A stretch of 64,000 nucleotides of DNA from SVFI01 sp045643145 (GTDB lineage: Bacteria; Bacillota; Clostridia; Lachnospirales; Lachnospiraceae): NCBI GenBank assembly GCA_045643145.1, contig JAZUKG010000039.1, forward strand, positions 1-64,000. The letters are read 5' to 3'. Below the pieces are notes generated by a model. It was not told where the DNA came from, searched no databases, and saw only the letters and a program-made list of their open reading frames with translations. Position numbers and translations under genes: made by a program. Below, piece after piece: positions 62,312-64,000 of the stretch. Numbering within the stretch: the first letter of the stretch is position 1; each line of letters opens with the position of its first letter.

Positions 62312-62338
62312 TGCAAAAATATAAAAAGGAGAAAAAAG

Positions 62339-62512
62339 ATGAACAACTTTACCGAATTAAAAACAGAAGAGTTAGCATCAGTTGATGGCGGTTTTGTCGT
62401 ATCTACAGCATTTGTTGTTATTGTTGCCGTTGAACTTATTGCAGGCGCCGCTACACAGGTATATTTAAATGTTGCTAATCAGGCATTAGATGCAAAAATG
62501 AAAAAATACTAA
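62339..62512 (+). CDS. Double-glycine-leader peptide, bacteriocin-like
   Basis: 57 aa. The leader MNNFTELKTEELASVDGG is a classic double-glycine signal: hydrophobic residues at -4, -7, -12 and GG at -2/-1, with the ELASVDGG pattern. The mature part (39 aa) starts FVVSTAFVV, is strongly hydrophobic with GAA motifs, ends KMKKY and has no cysteine. This fits an unmodified class II or two-peptide bacteriocin or a signalling peptide. AAAAGGAG lies 6 nt before the ATG. A NatAB-like ABC transporter follows and LytTR-like repeats precede. Confidence 0.82.
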   Translation: MNNFTELKTEELASVDGGFVVSTAFVVIVAVELIAGAATQVYLNVANQALDAKMKKY

Positions 62513-62528
62513 AATAGTATAGTTTCAT

Positions 62529-62570
62529 AAAAAGGCGATGCAGGCGAATAGTTTGACATCGCCTTTTTCG
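62529..62570 (+). terminator. Terminator between the peptide gene and the ABC genes
   Basis: AAAAAGGCGATG/CATCGCCTTTTT 12-bp stem, 16-nt loop. It would make the peptide mRNA more abundant than that of the transporter. Confidence 0.88.
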
Positions 62571-62592
62571 GTAAGGAAGGGAGAAAACAAAA

Positions 62593-63498
62593 GTGTCCTT
62601 TGAAGTAAATAAATTAACAAAAACATATGGTGAAAAGATCGTGGTAGATCAGTTGTCTTTTGAACTGAAAGAGCCGGGAGTGTATGCGCTCTTGGGAACA
62701 AACGGAGCAGGTAAAACGACCTCTATTCGTATGATTTTAGGAATGCTTTCAAAAGATAGTGGTGAAGTGCTGTGGAATGGGAAAACGATGGATGCTACGA
62801 AAGAAAATATCGGATATTTATCAGAGGAAAGAGGACTGTATCCTAGGTATCGCCTGATGGATCAACTTTTATATTTTGCCAAGCTAAAAGGAATGGACTA
62901 TTTTCAGGCAAAGCAGGGCATAGAACACTGGGCAAAACGTCTCGAGGTAGAAGAGTATTTTCGTACATCAAAGACTGCAGAACAGTTATCCAAGGGTAAC
63001 CAGCAAAAAATACAACTGATGGCAGCACTGATTTCAAATCCGGAGTTATTGATTTTGGATGAACCGCTGAGTGGATTGGATCCTATCAATACAGATTTAT
63101 TTAAATCCATTATTCGAGAAGAAATAGCCAAGGGAAAGTATCTCATCATGTCATCCCATCAGATGGCAACGATAGAAGAGTTCTGTAAAGATATTACGAT
63201 TTTGAATCGAGGAAAAACTGTCTTGCAGGGAGATTTAAATGAGATTAAAAAGGAATACGGTCGTATCAATCTGATCGTAAAGTGTGATGAAACATTTACA
63301 GATATTATCGCTGAGCAGGGACTGACTGTGATAAATGAAACGATGGATGATATACAGATCCGAGTTTCAGAAGAGAAACAGGCTCACATGTTTTTAAAAG
63401 AGTTGTTAGAGAAGAATAAAAAGGTGGTACGATTTGAACTTCGTGAACCGTCTTTACATGAGATTTTTATTGAGAAAGCAGGTAAGACTCATGAATAA
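62593..63498 (+). CDS. ABC transporter ATP-binding protein, NatA-like (GTG start)
   Basis: 301 aa. Walker A LLGTNGAGKTTSIR, signature LSKGNQQKIQLMAAL, Walker B LLILDEPLSGLDP, H-loop IMSSHQMATIEE and a ~85-residue C-terminal domain typical of NatA-type export ATPases. GTG at 62593 follows AAGGAAGGGAG. Together with the membrane gene it may export sodium or drugs, or give immunity to the peptide; it has no C39 domain. Confidence 0.93.
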   Translation: MSFEVNKLTKTYGEKIVVDQLSFELKEPGVYALLGTNGAGKTTSIRMILGMLSKDSGEVLWNGKTMDATKENIGYLSEERGLYPRYRLMDQLLYFAKLKGMDYFQAKQGIEHWAKRLEVEEYFRTSKTAEQLSKGNQQKIQLMAALISNPELLILDEPLSGLDPINTDLFKSIIREEIAKGKYLIMSSHQMATIEEFCKDITILNRGKTVLQGDLNEIKKEYGRINLIVKCDETFTDIIAEQGLTVINETMDDIQIRVSEEKQAHMFLKELLEKNKKVVRFELREPSLHEIFIEKAGKTHE

Positions 63499-64000
63499 AA
63501 GTGAATACACCGGATGGCAGGCGGTATTTGGATTTTCACTATCCCAAGGGCTAAAAGAAACATCATATATTGCATATTTAATTCTCATGAGTATCGTGAC
63601 GATAGTGCTGGTCCCGGTGATGACATTCATTACAAGCGGAAAAGAGAATAAAACTTCGGAAAAAGTTAGCCATAGTTACGTTTCCGAGCTTACGATATAT
63701 GACGAGATTGGATTTGATTTTGATTATAGTCAGGCTTTTAAGGGAGTAGAATTTTATGATGTAGTCATCAATTCTTATCCAAAGCAAAGCTTTCAGGAGC
63801 ATGTCAATCAATTACAGACAGATGAGTCGGAGAAAAGTAAACGGGAAATGATAGTCCGCATGTATCTGGAAGACGGACAAATTATCCTGTCATTTGTCAA
63901 ATCTTTGCATACGGTTTTATCGAATCAGGATTGCCAATATATAGCGAATACCATGATTCATTTTGTGGATCATGAAAGAGGAATGATAATTGATGCTACG
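63491..64000 (+). CDS. ABC-2 type permease, NatB-like (3' partial)
   Basis: Overlaps the ATPase stop by 8 bp; 170 codons are open to the window end with no stop. MNKSEYTGWQAVFGFSLSQG begins a cytoplasmic segment, then a membrane span (about residues 30-49, YLILMSIVTIVLVPVM) leads to a large extracellular domain. This is the topology of NatB-type permeases of the ABC-2 family. Confidence 0.85.
   Translation, partial: MNKSEYTGWQAVFGFSLSQGLKETSYIAYLILMSIVTIVLVPVMTFITSGKENKTSEKVSHSYVSELTIYDEIGFDFDYSQAFKGVEFYDVVINSYPKQSFQEHVNQLQTDESEKSKREMIVRMYLEDGQIILSFVKSLHTVLSNQDCQYIANTMIHFVDHERGMIIDAT

Noticed and set aside
62180..62338. Upstream extension of the bacteriocin reading frame to 62180
   Set aside because: The extension runs through two hairpins, has no ribosome binding site, and would bury the double-glycine leader inside the protein.

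Overview
The window looks like chromosome from a low-GC, anaerobic, Gram-positive Clostridia, most likely a Lachnospiraceae-type gut bacterium. The signs are Firmicutes-style Shine-Dalgarno sequences, lipobox lipoproteins, spoVG-pth-mfd synteny, a DnaD/DnaI primosome, GlgC/GlgD, an Fe-S aldo/keto reductase and secreted beta-glucan hydrolases. There is no rRNA, tRNA, CRISPR array, insertion sequence or prophage that I can support. Family assignments come from reading the proteins by eye; no database was searched.

Layout. 1-1000: tail of a TipA-like MerR regulator and a decayed-looking stretch. 1-2.6 kb: bioY-bioB behind a perfect BirA operator. 2.7-6.4 kb: a cytidylate-kinase-like protein, then a TAXI-TRAP transporter. 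6.4-8.6 kb: a structured leader with a 7-codon mini-ORF and a strong terminator ahead of a MATE efflux pump, then a GNAT acetyltransferase. 8.7-20.6 kb: YARHG lipoprotein, EAL phosphodiesterase, SGNH esterase, two-component system, zinc-ribbon membrane proteins, pseudouridine synthase and AI-2E family permease. 20.7-27.8 kb: an unusual operon joining a sugar-type ABC importer (huge binding lipoprotein plus two permeases) to an HlyD-like adaptor and a MacB-core-like protein. 27.8-32.3 kb: accessory region with hairpin repeats, tandem terminators and a small XRE/DUF3169 module. 32.4-37.3 kb (minus): dnaD-dnaI-prs behind a cluster of DnaA boxes, and murC. 37.3-46.9 kb: repeat elements, a C39-like cysteine-protease-fold protein, glgC-glgD, spoVG, pth, mfd, degV. 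47.1-49.9 kb (minus): a LacI-like sensor fused to GGDEF-EAL. 50.2-53.3 kb: a YtrA-type GntR/ABC operon with a palindromic operator. 53.4-58.9 kb: AraC regulator, GH5 and a large modular GH16, a beta-1,3-glucan locus. 59.0-62.1 kb: Fe-S aldo/keto reductase and a PMT-like glycosyltransferase. 62.1-64 kb: a double-glycine bacteriocin-like peptide with LytTR-type direct repeats and a NatAB-like ABC exporter running off the window.

Most interesting signals. (1) Two copies, 9.6 kb apart, of a ~190-nt element whose loops are conserved while its helices differ by compensatory changes and whose outer stem is unique to each locus; a third hairpin (46997-47133) and a fourth inverted repeat (37359-37473) share the locus-specific-stem design. 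(2) A probable ribosome-mediated attenuator in front of the MATE pump. (3) DnaA boxes controlling helicase-loader genes. (4) A three-copy mini-hairpin placed just ahead of ribosome binding sites. (5) The hybrid importer/adaptor operon. (6) The bacteriocin leader region.
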